From contig OENT01000101.1 of assembly GCA_900239685.1 (NCBI GenBank), forward strand, positions 1-64,000: a stretch of DNA of 64,000 bases. Direction: 5' to 3'. Shown piece after piece: positions 49,450 through 63,018 of the stretch. Within the stretch, counting starts at the first letter, position 1; each line of letters begins with the position of its first letter. This stretch comes from Rotaria macrura. Its lineage: Eukaryota > Rotifera > Eurotatoria > Philodinida > Philodinidae. Both the position numbers and the translations under genes were made by a program. The notes under the pieces are model-generated. The model was given only the letters and a program-made list of their open reading frames with translations. It searched no databases and had not been told where the DNA came from.

Positions 49450-52400
49450 ACTCTTTGCTCTTTTTTGAACATTTATTGTAGTAGATTTTCATTTAAATAA
49501 AATAACATAGTTAAACAATATTCATCAAACCTTGACATGTGACCTCTTTTACTACCAATTAGAAGAAAATGAGCGAAATTTATGTTCGGTAATTACTGTA
49601 CTTCTGGTTTGACGTCAATATGTATCAGTCAAAGAAATAGAAAATTTAATGAGAACATAATTCATTGTCAGTTAAGAAAGAAAGAACGCTTGCAGCCTAT
49701 TTCATTTCATGAAATCGATATTTGATAAAATCAACTATTGAACTTTGTTCTCATTATGATCAAGTCTTAAGTATAATTAAAAAGGAAGCTTTGATATTAT
49801 CAGAGAAAATAAATCATTCTGTATTGACATTTGATCTAAACATTTATTGTCCTAGAAAAAGAAATTTGAAAAAAAACTATGTTTAGTATCGAACTTGTAT
49901 TTGATTTCTTGTCCTTTGAGTATGTAGTACTTGAAAACTTCGAGAGAAAAATCCAAAGCCAATAACTTCAATATAAGTAGAAAAATAAGCCAAACGAAGA
50001 AGAAGAAAAAAATCATTTTTTTAATAATACGTTAGTTGAGTGAGATTATTCATTGAATAGCAGTTTTCAATTCATATAGGTGTAGATAGATTTCGATTGT
50101 ATCATCATGTCTCGATTTATTTGATATTGTTTGAGTTAAACTCAATATTATACAATGCACTTTATTTCTCACTGGTTCAATAAACATGTCATATGAAACT
50201 AGATTCAATGCGACAATTATTTAAGTTTGATTTCAAACTTCATAATTCGATAGTCAATGTCAATCTTGATCTGACATGATCAACGGCATGGTATCTCACA
50301 AAAATCGATGAGAACAAGGCGATGACTAACTGGTCAACGGTGTTCATCACTTCATATGTATTCTTCTAAAAATTGATATTATAGTCGTGAATATACTTCA
50401 CATATCAAACATCATGAAAAGTTAGAATCTGCCAGGTCCAAAAATCAAGGGATTTCATGAACTTTGATGAGCACAGAAATTGCCATTGAACTGGTTTTAT
50501 TCATATTTAGTTAGATTTGATATTAATTACTATTCGATGAAAACAACGTGATGAGCCGGATTCGAAGAACAATTACGCACATTGCTTATTGAACTACTAT
50601 CAAAATCTGAAGATACGATGAAACCGATATCACTAAAAATTAGGCTCATTTTGGAAGACCTAAGATAATTTCTCACCAAAAAATATAATTTAATGAAGTT
50701 AATCATGACGATGAAAAACAAAGACCAAGATCAATCATTCAGTCAACTGCACGAGCTAGCTCAATACTACAAAGAATAACCTAAGGGACGAGGATGACTT
50801 TTCTGAGATTCAAACGCTACACACGACAATATCGGTAATCGAAGAAAATTCCATAAATAGAACACATCAATCTTGAATTCATATTTATAAGTACCATACA
50901 TTTCATTGAGTTTCTCCTTCATAATTACACTACATCTTCCACAAGAACTCTATTTTTGATAGGAGTACTTTGATGAACTCGTTGAAGCATGTGTTAATAT
51001 TGTAGTATTCCTTTTTCAAATTTTTTTTTCTAAAATCAGCTTTCAGTTTTGGTTGTATAACAGTGGATAATTCGGATCTTTCTATGACTAAAATTAGTTT
51101 AATTTGGGACTTCTCTAGACACATAGATCTGACTGTTAAGCAAAATGCTACATAATTATAACATCAAGCAATAAATCTATGAACGAAAAACTTGAATTAA
51201 TGAAGAATGATTCAAATCTTGGTTTAATAAATAATGTTGCATACATCATTTATTGACATAGTCATGCTCATTAGCCTTCTTGAAATGTCCTTCATCTGTT
51301 ACTCGAGAAAAAATTATTTTTCTAATTATTCAATTAAGTTCTATCGGACAAATACATCGAAGGAATTCATCCTCCAAACATGTTTATTCTTGTCATTATC
51401 CTTGAAACTTACAATGAATATATGCAACATTATTTTATCCCATTAAAACATTATGTAAATTGTGTATAGATTTTTGAATTCTATTCTATCTTTTCTTTTG
51501 GATCAAAATTTGAGAGAAAAATTTACTCTCTTAAAAGATAAATTTTATAAAATGAATAAAACACTGAGACAGATTGTTTTGAGTGTTTTTGTTTATGAAT
51601 GAATACGATAAAGATTTAAATAGAATATAATCTGGTTTATTTTATAACGTATTTAGTCATATGCTCAATACTAATCGAACATTTTTTAATCGTATCGAAT
51701 TATTCAACTTTATGATTTCATATAACTAAGGAAAATTTGAACTGCTTCATAAATTTTGATTGATCAGCACAGTTTGAGTGCATCGAAAAATTAAATGACA
51801 CATATGTAAGAAGTAATTAAATTCAAAATTTTTATAAGGAATGCGATTAAAATTGTGGCGTCGTTTTTCAACGAGAGAAAGAATTCAAAAAGAAAACATA
51901 ATTAGAACTACTTCTTACACAGGGACTGGCAACTGTTAAACGTTCCATCAGAATTTCTTTTGCAAAATTTTTCGTTCCGTTCTTGTTGAGGAAATTTTTT
52001 ATTGTACCTGGCCTGGTATAATTATTCTGATTAATAATTACGCCTCATACTCTTTGATTATTTTTCAGGTCTTTCAATTTTCATTGGATTATTTTAGAAC
52101 ATCAACTCTACTAAGATTTCACCTTTGCCGTGTTTGAGCTTTCCGACAATTTTTTAGTTTTCGACATTACTCAGTACATTCAAATCTTTATCGTGTACTC
52201 TTAAAGGAATTCCTAAAAATTAGATCTAAAACTAATATTGCCGAGAATGAATAATTATGGAAATTATTCTCGAAAATATTTGCTTGTAAGAGATTTCTGA
52301 GAAAGCAATCGAACCGGCTTAGTATACTTAATCTCATTTAGACAAATAGTACTTGTTTTTATTTTCATTTCTCAATGATTAATTTATTATTATCATCTTA

Positions 52401-53771
52401 GATAAATAAATCATAAAAGTCAACATCGTTAAAATAAACTAGTTAGTACCGGGTAAAGCCTTAGGTGTCAGACACTCTGATTCTGCAACGAGATGTAATC
52501 TCATTAATTGAATTCAAAATACGTAAACTGTATAAACTCAAATGAAGCATGATTGTTTTTCCAAAATGATTGGTTAGCACAGTACGAACTCGGTTTATTA
52601 GTATTTCAATATTTCGATTTGAATATTGTTTTTCATGATTTTCTTCGCTATGCATTATATTATTTCTCTATGCACGCTCTATGTAGTTGTCACATTTTTC
52701 TTATTCGTAATTTGAAATTATTACTATCCCAAGTATTGAATTATGTAGAAAATACAGTTACTTCGCATCGCACATAGACTTCTCTATTCACGCTTTCTAT
52801 GTTGATCATATATAGTAAATTTGATAAATCAATGCGTTACTACTCATGATTGTGTGCATCATGAATATAAATTTTTATTTGGGCACATGCAATAAATTTT
52901 GTTATGTAGATGATTGAAAAACTTATTCGGATGATTTCAATGGCAAGAAATGCTTTCTAATGGTCTAGGACAGCTTAAAGTCTTATATTTTATTACTTCT
53001 GAAAATCTTCAAGTTCATTTGCTAAGTTACTTCTTCAAGATTAAAGAAAATAAGAATCGGTAAACGTACATTTGAGTGACTTCATTTTTCTCTGAATCGA
53101 ACTGCTTTCACGTTTATATAAATAAAAACAAACAACAACTAATATCATAGTAAAACGTTCTGTGTAGATACTTTAATAAAAGAAACTTTCTCATTTCGAA
53201 ATCATACATAACATTTTCTTACACTATTCCAATTGATAGAAGAAGCGTAAAAAGTTTTGCATTCGTCTGAGCGATACGTCGGAGTAGTGCAGAAAATCGT
53301 ATTTCATACAATGCACGTTTGAAAGCTTCCTTTATAACTAGCTTTTCCATTTCTTATCATAAAATTAGTTGATTTTTATATTTTCTGAAATGTCAAAAAC
53401 TCTCTCTAATGGTAATCGCAATAAGAAAATTCACATGAACTTCTTATCAACTGAAAGAAGTAGTAGTCGCGAAACGTAGAAAATATAAAAGTTAAACTCA
53501 TCATTCTTTCACTTTGAAAATATATGATAGTTTAACAAAATTGATTTGTTTCTCAAGAATCTCGTCCAGTACAATATTTAATAAAATTTCGTTAATATTA
53601 TCCTGCTATGTCGATTTAGAATGATACATGAAAAAAAGAAAACAATAAGAAAATCGTATTCGACAATGTTCACTCATTAAAAACATGCATTACCTATGAT
53701 TAATATGTAATTAGAATGATTATGGATATGTTACACTTCGTGCTATTTTCCGATGATGCATGTTGTTGATA
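49450..53771. other. Spacer, no supported gene
   Basis: Downstream of the polyadenylation signal of the hypothetical protein gene I find only short frames rich in Ile, Phe and Ser, no motifs and no clear repeats. Confidence 0.4.
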
Positions 53772-54043
53772 TACAGTGTTGTGAAAAATTATAGAATCAC
53801 CTTCTACCTTAGACTTTTTCCGAATTTTTTTATATATCAACATCGCTTTTTCGTTTTAAATTGATCGTATATATATCAAATGGAATGTCCCCTTTCAATA
53901 TTTATTATAATAAATATTGAAAGGGGACATTCCATTTGATATATATACGATCAATTTAAAACGGAAAAGCGATGTTGATATATAAAAAAATTCGAAAAAA
54001 GTCTAAGGTAGAAGGTGATTCTATAATTTTTCACAACACTGTA
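53772..54043. mobile_element. Palindromic MITE with Tc1/mariner-type ends
   Basis: Bases 53774-54041 form an almost perfect 268-bp palindrome centred near 53908; I find only about two mismatches between arms (CTTTTTCG against CTTTTCCG, and TTTTTCCG against TTTTTTCG). It is flanked by TA on both sides (53772-53773 and 54042-54043) and its ends read CAGTGTTGTGAAAAATT, the style of Tc1/mariner termini, which insert at TA. There is no coding room, so it would be mobilised by a transposase elsewhere. Confidence 0.85.
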
Positions 54044-57008
54044 TTTTTATTCAAAAGCAACACAGCAACATGTAAATATTGTAGTCAAAGTACGTATTCA
54101 ATTGTGCCTTGATTATTAATCAAATATCGACCGTTGCACGTAGATATGTTGAAAGAATCGAAAAAGATCTTTTATTCAGCCTTGAATTAATGTTAACTGA
54201 TTAAAAAAATTAATATAAATATATATATATATATCATTCGACCGTTAATGAATTATTAACATTTCTTTCATGTATTCTTAACAATTCAATCGAAAGCAAG
54301 TTCTTGAGAATAAGTATTTATTTTTCACAAATTTCTTATATGAAACATGCGACAACAAAGTATATGACTAGAAGATTAATAACTATATGAGATCATTTAT
54401 GTTTTTTGAAGATTTCTTTTTAGCAAACCAGTATGATTTAATCCGATCCTCCATGGTTTTACTGTTATAGGTATCAATCTATTTCTAATTATTTATTTAT
54501 ATGATTGTTATTAATCATGAATATTCTTTTCTATATATATATATATATATATATTTATGTCAAATTATCTAAAGAAGAAGACAAATGTCTAAATTTCTAT
54601 GAGGCGTTACAATGAGAAGAAGAAATACGATAAAAATAGTATCTTTCATAGATAAATAACGTAGAAGTAGCAGATTTCAAATTATTTACGTTCAATGAAT
54701 ACAGTATCATCGACAAAGGCTGGCTGTCATTTGATGTAAAAAAGTAATTGAGACATGAAATTATAGATTTACACCAAAGATTTTATGCTGAACGGAACTA
54801 TGTATTTGTTGAAGAGAAGAACAACAAATAGCCTTGTTAATCATAGCTTTCGTCTGTTATTCAGTCTATTGAAACAGAATATAAAAAGCTGAAATGGAAA
54901 AAATGCATCTACATTGATTCTGAAATCAACTTTACTGGCGATCATATTAGTTTCAGTTTATTCAATATAAGTGTGCCGATGAATAGAAGCTAAATACTTG
55001 ATCATGCTTCAATATTTGAGTATCACTCAAGTACAACGGAGCATGCGGACTTTATTCACACATGAAGTTATAATAAATAAACTGAAAGAATATATGTTAG
55101 TGACATACGTTAATAGAAGACTCAAAATAGCAAAAAATTTTGTAAAGGATAGGTTTCAGATTGCCTTGTCGAGAACGTTCGAGTGGAGACAAGAACAGGT
55201 CAACAATATTATTATGAAGCTCTCCTTGGTGGATAGATTTTGTAATTTGCTAGAATATATATTGCTAGTTGTTATAGTAATGAATATAGAGAATATGTCA
55301 TAAGTTTTCAACAATGTGTCGTTCTATACAATGAAATACATTTCTTTTCATTATAAGAAAACAAAAAGCGATACGTTTAAAGAAACGACTGCAGAAAACT
55401 TGTTCGTACAATAGATAGATGGTTCGGTACGTTAAAAATTAGAAATTATAACCAATGATAGAATTAAAATAGAGTTGTATAATTAGAGAAGGAATTCTTA
55501 AATTAAAAAAAAAGAAAAAACAACTCAAAAATAAAATGATGTGTATTAATATAATTAGAGACTATATCAAAAAAATGTAATTAAATCAATTTGTTTGATA
55601 TTTAATTATTATCGTTAAGTGGATGGCGTCGAAAACTATGATGAAGGACAGCATGGCACAATGTCGACAAGTCTCCTATTGATAATTACACAATAGATTA
55701 TGCAGTTATTTTCGTGTAAGAATCCCTATTGAAAGTTTTTTTTTCCTTGAAATTCTTTACTAATTTTAGAACATAATCATTTAAACAATAGCTCAATAAA
55801 TTCAATGAAATATTTTTATTATGATAAGTGATTTATCTCATTCGACTCGAGGTCAAGCAAACCCTTTGGAAATAATTATATATCAAGATTTGAAAGAATT
55901 AAAAATGAATTAAAAATATATATTGCTTTCCCTCGAAATTAATGTTCAATTTATCTAATATCATTAGCCATTTTTTCATCGTTGATTCATAGGAGATTTC
56001 TGATTAGACCTTCTCTTAGTGCATCAACCAATTTCGTTGCTATTTCGATTAATAATGATAGTTTCTTCTTTTTATTAGATTACATGTGACGACTTATCTA
56101 AGATACTCAATCGATAGAAAACGATTAGTCGTCGAAATGATGTTCTGTTAGAGAAAATGTCTTGTATTTGGTAAGGTGATATGCTATGCACGACTTCAAT
56201 TGATAATTGGAATTAATGGTATCATTGTTGGACATTGTATGATTCTGACTTTGATTTAGTACTCTAGCAGTACGAATAGATTTTTTTGACAGCGTCATCG
56301 ATTGATATAATACAATCTAATGTATGATGTGAAGACATTTACAATTCGCTTCTTGTAAGGTCAATGTCAGCATGTTTATGGCAAATGTCTCGTCTCTAAT
56401 CGTCTAGGAATAGAAATCATAGAAAAAAATTATCTTCTATCGTTGACAAAATGACTTTGCAGAATTGAATCATAAAAACAAACAAACAAATTCATTGAGA
56501 ATAATAAAGTATGTGGATAGATGCTATTCAACACGACAAATTCTGCTTCGAATCGTCTTGCAGATAGATGTTGACATATTAAAAGAAGCTTAAAGTATTA
56601 TATTAGTATTATTTTTTTGCCATATTACTCGATTATTTGAATCGGATATGAGTTAATATCTAATTAAAATTAATTTCAATCAATAGTATTACATGCAACA
56701 TATTACTCGTAAAATGACACATATTTTATGAATATTTAATGTTGTGAATGGAAGATAACCTGCTGCGTCATTGTAAAATAATTAATTCTTATTGTCGATA
56801 GTTCAGTGCCTATTGTAGTTTACTAATAATACGATTATTAGCATCTCTATTCGAATGATCTGCAAATTTTATTGATGAAAACGAAAAGTTTAGCTTTGAA
56901 TGAAATCAATTTAAACAAGCATTTATTTATGGAATATTTATTACAAAAGAAAAAAAAATATTAAAATACAATGAATAATTGAGATAATGAAGAAATCGAT
57001 GATTAGTT
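54044..57008. other. Spacer with TA microsatellites
   Basis: TA runs lie at about 54218-54233 and 54533-54553. The plus-strand frame from 55004 to 55303 (ATG start, 99 codons) is helical and charged with a hydrophobic end but resembles no family I know; it is left uncalled. TTTATT near 56937 can act as the polyadenylation signal of the minus-strand HCN gene. Confidence 0.4.
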
Positions 57009-58692
57009 TTAATTTAAAGAGACAAATGGCGTGGACGGAGATTTTTTCATTTGATTTTCATTCGAATTCGACTTAGGTGCTGATAAATAATTTCGCGATA
57101 AACCTTTTATTTTTTTACATTCTCTTGAAGATTTTCTTCGATGTGCACTCAAACGTTTTTTAATGAATGATTTTTTAAATTCTTCATGTAAATGCGATAA
57201 TGAAGATTTAAAATCAATTTTTCTATTTTGATTTGATAATATTGATGATGAATCACTATCAGATGTATCATCGCTCGATGGTTGTGGAGTCACACGATCA
57301 ATCATATCTTTTAACACAGCTGCATCTCGTTTTAAATCATGTCTTGTTGATATAATCGAAGGATTCTTTCCTAATTTATTAAGTCTTTCAGCAGCCACGG
57401 ATTCCATTGTTCGTCTCATCAATGGATACGATTCAAGAACTAATTCGAATTGACTTGAATCCAACGAATATAAATTACAATAAGTTACACAGCGAACACT
57501 TGCGACACGTTTAGCTCGTGTTAATAAACAAATTTCTAAAATAGAAAGTTATTTCGAAAACGGATCAGAAATTAACAGCAGAAAAATCAGTGTCAAATTT
57601 TCTAACCTCCAAAATAAGATCCATCGGATAGAGTTGTCAAAACTTGTCCATCGGCTTTAATTATATCTACAACGCCTTCTTGAATAAAGTACATTTTATT
57701 TCCAATAGTTCCTTCACTAATGATTTGATCACCAGGTTGAAATACTTCAAAATGTAATTTTGTAACAACATCAGAAACAAAATTAGGATCGGCATTTGCA
57801 AAAAAAGGAACTGACGATACAAGAGAACGACAATTGTAATTGATAACATCCTTTTTAATTGATATGAAAAATTAACAGTAAAAAAGAAAAGAAAAGAAAA
57901 CAAACGAACCAATCTTAATCTTTCTGAAAGTTCAGCTAGAATTGAAACTTCATGAAAAATTTTTCCTTGATACCGATGTTCATAGTAGTCGGATATTCTG
58001 TTACGCATTTCTCTTGGTAATTTTCTCCATGCCATATATTCCTCGACTTGTTTAAACTAGAAGTTATCTTATTCATTAATTTAATAGCAGCATATGTACG
58101 GAAAACTTTACTTTTTCATTATATAAACGTCTCGACGTATCAAAACTTTGAACAAGTGCTGATACATGACCAATAGTAACTGCATAGCACATCGCTCCTA
58201 TGACTAAATTTAATAAGAAATATCTTAGTGTTCCATTTTATAAACTGGAAATAAAAACAAAAGATGAATACCCATTGAAAGCATTGTTAACCACATATCA
58301 ACATAGCTTTGAGGTGGATATCTTCCATAGCCAATACATAGCATATGTGACAATGCTTTAAATAATGCCACTGTATATTGTTCCGTCCATGGAGCATGCT
58401 GAAGGCCGTTGAGGGCAACCCAGCAATCAGATGGAAAATTTTGAAACATCGGAATCATAAACTGTAAACATCCATTCCAATGAGCTAATAATATGATTAA
58501 GGCTAGTAGATTTAATATGCGCATTACCATACTAGCTATTGATAAGAACTAAAGAAAAAAATAGACAGCAGCAATTAATTATCTGTTCCATGTAATATAC
58601 GAAGTAAATCTCTCATAGATTTTCTTGCGAGTCACAACTCATGTCTATGAAAATTGGATTAATCAAACGTGATTTGGCATTTACTTATTAAG

Positions 58693-58723
<31 letters not shown>

Positions 58724-60673
58724 ATACGATGGTGTCGAAAAGGAAAATAATCAAATAAAAATGCATAGAGAGAGATAGAGCAAAATTAATTAAATAAACA
58801 AGCAAAGAAATATGTATAAGTGAATAACTTTAATTCGTGAACAAACCTCTTCCCATTGATGAATATATCGAACAAGACGTGATAATCGAAGTAATCTTAA
58901 CAATGATAATAGTTTAACAAGTCGAAGTACTTTTATTGCTCGCCCAGTTCTTGCTATAGTATAACCACCTGCATGATCACCAGTATCAAAGAATAAAAAC
59001 AAGTAATCAATGGGCAACGAACTGAGTAGATCGACCATAAACCATGTTTTTATATAATGCATTGCTATTAAACGTGGTTCAAGGATTATTTCATCAATAT
59101 AATCATTTCTCAATACACCTTCATAACAATAGAAAACAAATCAAAATTGAAACAGAAGCATAAAATTAATAAAAAAAAGAAGATAAACCTGTTCGAAAAT
59201 TAACAACAATATCAAAAAGAAAGAGGGCATCTGAAACAACATTAAATACAATCCAACGAGCTGAATTGATTTCTTCACTGAAAAATGCAATAGCCACTGG
59301 TAAAACAATAACATTTGTTATTAATAATATTAACATAACTAAATCCCAATAAAAACTAAAACGATAAAGAAGAAAACAAAACACCATGATTGATTTCGAT
59401 TAGACATGCAAAATATTGATCAAGATCCTTTTTTTTTTGAAAGCTAAATAATGAATACCGAAAATTTGAACATGGATGAATAATACAATGACCCGATCGT
59501 TGTTGTCGTAAACGTTCTTTCAATACACCTTTTCGACTTCCAAATAATTTCATGGCTAATTTATTATCACTCGGTTTCAAAAGGTCCATAAAATAATTCA
59601 CAATAGTCGATGTACCCTTCAACGATTGATCTAAACTAGAACGTTTCTTGCTTATGTAACGTAGATGATCAGGCGAGAATATTTGATCATCATGTACTGA
59701 ATTGTCTTTTTCAATTGTTTCATTTAAATTATTTTGTGGTTGAATTGTAACTGTTATTGGAGGATTTGTTGGTAATGTGAATTCACCTTGTATTGTATTT
59801 TGATTCGTTGATGTCTTGTGATGACAGCGACGACGATGATTTAATCCACTTGTTAAAACTGGCAAACTAAGTTTTATTCTTGTTGTAGTTGTTGTTGGTC
59901 CTTCAATATCATCTTTGGATAAACTCGAATGATTACTGTCATATAAATTTTGATTTGAACTATTTTCTTTGATTATGTCAATTGATTGATGACTTGACAG
60001 TTTGGGAAAAGATCTTTTTTCGAAATATGAACTCGATTTTCGTTCATTATTTGATACAGGTAATGAATAATATGATGGTCGTCGTCGACATTTGTTCAAT
60101 GCTGATACATTTGATAGAGACGATGAGTATGGGTTAAGTAACGTTTCATGTGATAGAATTTTTTCTTTACTTGTCACATGTGGCAAAACGACCAATGAAG
60201 AAAAATATGATCTAGAATTTTGTCTTGTTACTGCCGATGAAACATCACATATGTTTTCACTTGTCTTACGAGGTTCTTTTTCACTATTTTCATTATTCAT
60301 CGTTTCCATTCTGTTATTCACACAATTTATAGTTTTACCTAAAAAGATTTTTTTGTATTTTATTTCTCTAATTAAAAAAAAAGTGTTTCTTAATTATTTT
60401 CTTTCTCTTTCTTTTTTTTTTGTGTAGGAGAAAAGAGGAATACGTCTAACCTGTTTGATGATCAATATTTAATTGGTTTGAATGCGTTGATATAATTATA
60501 TTTCTATTGTCATTGTGATTTTTACCGGAATTTTCAACACAATGAGTTTCATCAATTGATTGAATGATGTGATTTTGTCTGTTAAATCTGTCATGGTTGG
60601 TGGATTCATATTGATTCATTTGCACAAAATCTCCATTGTTTCTTATTGATTCACTAGATGATCTTTGCGACAT
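57009..60673 (-). CDS. HCN hyperpolarisation-activated, cyclic-nucleotide-gated cation channel
   Basis: Nine exons on the minus strand (60673-60451, 60338-59459, 59355-59189, 59118-58847, 58548-58272, 58203-58112, 58056-57910, 57850-57607, 57535-57009) give 942 residues, all junctions in frame. Family role: plasma-membrane pacemaker (Ih) channel, tetrameric, passing Na+ and K+. Seen: Ser-rich disordered N-terminus to about 325; HCN domain ([21 protein letters not shown]); S1 370-395, S2, S3; S4 about 479-508 with Arg/Lys every third residue; S5; pore HMLCIGYG with GYG at 587-589; S6; C-linker (YYEHRYQGK); cyclic-nucleotide-binding domain about 705-825 with FGEICLLTR. Phosphate-contact E768 and R777 are kept; the usual Thr after R777 is V778. 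C-helix R818 is kept. An AG at 60683-60684, 9 bases before ATG, may be a 5' UTR or trans-splice acceptor. Confidence 0.95.
58691..58726 (+). repeat. AAAT tetranucleotide microsatellite in an HCN intron
   Basis: About nine tandem AAAT units in the 298-bp intron (58549-58846) between the S4 and S5 exons, the longest intron of this gene. Confidence 0.9.
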
Positions 60674-62370
60674 CGGCGAAAACTAAAATAGACTCATTAG
60701 ATTCCCAAGAGTGTCGTTCGGGGTTTTCTCTCGTATTTCTTAGATAAAATCATGTCGGTTAACGCATTCAGTTAACCAGTGATACTTGCTGATGCATGGA
60801 TGTGTGCATGTCTTTTTTTTCTCTCTCGTATTCTCTATCTCTCAATTTCTCGTTGTTATAATTGATGTGTCTGTGTGAGTCCACAGGCAAAAACATGTTT
60901 CTGCTTTTTCCTCTTGATATTTCTATCAGGGATAAACATTAGGTAGTAGAGATCGTTTTCATCGATATATATATATATAATATGAAAAAAGCAACAGAAT
61001 AATTCGATTAACAATAGGAGAATAAGTAACAGCTGACTTCCGACACTTGTTTATCACGCACTAATACAGAGTAGAAAACTATATGTAACAATTTCAATAA
61101 CCTATCTCCATACAAAACGTGAGAAAAAAAGGCAAGTATCAATTGGTTTTGCCTTTGTTTCCTTATTTCATCGGAAATGTCACCTTTAGATATTCTATTC
61201 GTTTCTCTCTGTCGGGCACAAACAAAAATGACATTCTAATTGAATATTTCGGCTGTGCATGAACAGTGTAATCAAGCAAACTAAACTCACTCATTTTTAA
61301 CATATTGCTCGTCATCATCATCTCGTTTTTCATTATAAACAGCAGTAAAGAGGCTCATTTCTCTGTACTTTTTGTCGGGCACAAACACCAAAATCATCAT
61401 CAAAGTTGTTTCTTGTCATTTCCGCTTTAATTGTGTTTTGAACGAGGAGAGCGATGATGACGATGATGATAATGATGATGATGATGATGATGATGACGGC
61501 AACAGAACACCAATTCAAAGCTGACAGAAGAAAAAAAAAGAGAAAAGCAGCAGCAGAAGATGAACAATTAAAAGAGTCGTCAGTCATTTACTCAGTCAAG
61601 TAAAGCAACAGGATCAGACAACATCTTTTTCCTGTCGAGTTTTTTTTTCTTTTGATATGCTAAAATAAAGCGAGAAGAAAAGGGAAAAAGAAAAAGAAAA
61701 AAGAAGTTGGTTGATAGGTGATGACAGTGATAGCATAGAATAAGATCTTCTAAGTCTGTTACATTGAATAAGATATATGACAGATAAAGTTACTTTATTT
61801 GAGAAAACAACTAAGATTTTCGTCCTTTTACATTAGATTTAATCAATAATCTTAAGGCTCTATAATTAATAAAATTTGAATTCACAGATTGTTTATTTTG
61901 TTCTTATTTATAATAAAAGAAATTTCAATCTTCTTTTACCTGTGACCGACAATAAAAATATCTTTGTTTCTTTTCTAACGTAATTCAAACGATTCCCGAT
62001 CGTTATTTATCGTCGTTCGATTGATGAATGAGAAAAGAAAAGAGAAAAAGAAAGAAGAAAAAAAGCGCAGACTATTTTTTTTGCTTCCGTGACATTCCCA
62101 AATCGGATTGCATGGTGAATATTTTGCATGATAGAATCTCTCTAAATTGGTTAATGTTTTATGACACTACCGGAACTGAATCTTGTCATGAAAAAACAAA
62201 AAATGAAGAAAGTTTTATGTATAACCCATTGCTTTCTCAGTTTTTCTTTTACTTTTTCTATTTATACTTTTAATTAATTGCGTCAAATTGTCATACAAAA
62301 TCAATGGCTTGTTTATTTCGAAAAAAAAACCCAAACAAAAACAAAAATCAGCAACAAAATTTATTGCTTT
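60674..62370. other. HCN upstream region with trinucleotide repeat
   Basis: No supported exon. A TC-rich stretch (60810-60850) and a GAT/ATG microsatellite (about 61453-61497) are present; the latter gives a poly-isoleucine frame on the minus strand that is not a gene. The HCN promoter or a 5' non-coding exon probably lies here. Confidence 0.4.
61453..61497 (+). repeat. GAT trinucleotide microsatellite
   Basis: About fifteen ATG/GAT units with two or three substitutions (GACGAT, GATAAT) near the 5' end, ending GATGACGGC. Confidence 0.9.
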
Positions 62371-62857
62371 TCACGCACAAGTATAAATTTCTTTTCCGAC
62401 AGCTTTTCCACAACCGCCTGCATCATATTTATAAACTGTTTTCGAACCTCGAATCGTTCTCCCACAACCTATTTTAATAGAAAGAAAAGAAAAATTCCCA
62501 TCCAAATGAAAACAATACCAAAGCAAAATGCTTATTGAACCTGTATTAGCATAATTGCGGACCATATCTTGACATGCTTGTTCACAATTAACCATAGCTG
62601 GATTACTACATGTACAAAATGCGCAACTCGAAATTTTCCATTTATGAAATGGATAATGAACTGTATCCGAAACTGCTTTACATTCGCATCTATTGTTAAC
62701 AAATTAGTGTATGTTGAAATTTAATTGCTCGAGAAAAAATAAATAAACATAAATCTTACGTGCGTCTTATTCCCCCTAAAAAACTTTCCCCTGGCAAAAA
62801 CAAGCCAAGAAGAATAACACACAAGAATACGAAGTGCACTAAAATGTCTTGTTTCAT
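62371..62857 (-). CDS. Small secreted cysteine-rich protein
   Basis: The model is complement(join(62371..62468, 62541..62689, 62760..62857)), 114 residues; introns 72 and 70 bp, borders GTTCAA...ATAG and GTAAGA...ATAG, all in frame. Residues 1 to about 27 (MKQDILVHFVFLCVILLGLFL) are a signal peptide. The mature chain carries ten Cys (CEC, SSC, AFCTC, VNC, QAC, GCG, GGC and a penultimate YTCA), enough for five disulfides. I recognise no named family; an extracellular structural, defence or inhibitor role is possible but unproven. It shares a 161-bp upstream spacer with a divergently transcribed small gene. Confidence 0.75.
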
Positions 62858-63018
62858 TGTGAATGTCTCTCAAGAGAGATATAAAGATATATTTATACAT
62901 ATACGAAGAAAGGAGAACGGCATATCTTATCTCTTAGTACGATTTTGACATGACAAGTGTATCGCCATAAGATAAAATATCTCTTTCTTTTTCAGCCTCT
63001 TCAACTCATTTGAGATTA
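62858..63018. promoter_or_regulatory. Shared divergent promoter region
   Basis: Only 161 bp separate the two ATGs. On the minus side a TATAAATAT-like box lies around 62874-62882, close to the cysteine-rich gene start. On the plus side a strong pyrimidine tract TCTCTTTCTTTTTCAG ends at 62995, 23 bases before the plus-strand ATG; it looks like a splice acceptor, possibly for a spliced leader. Confidence 0.45.

Noticed and set aside
61333-61587. Minus-strand frame with poly-isoleucine membrane-like segment
   Set aside because: It is a translated GAT microsatellite.
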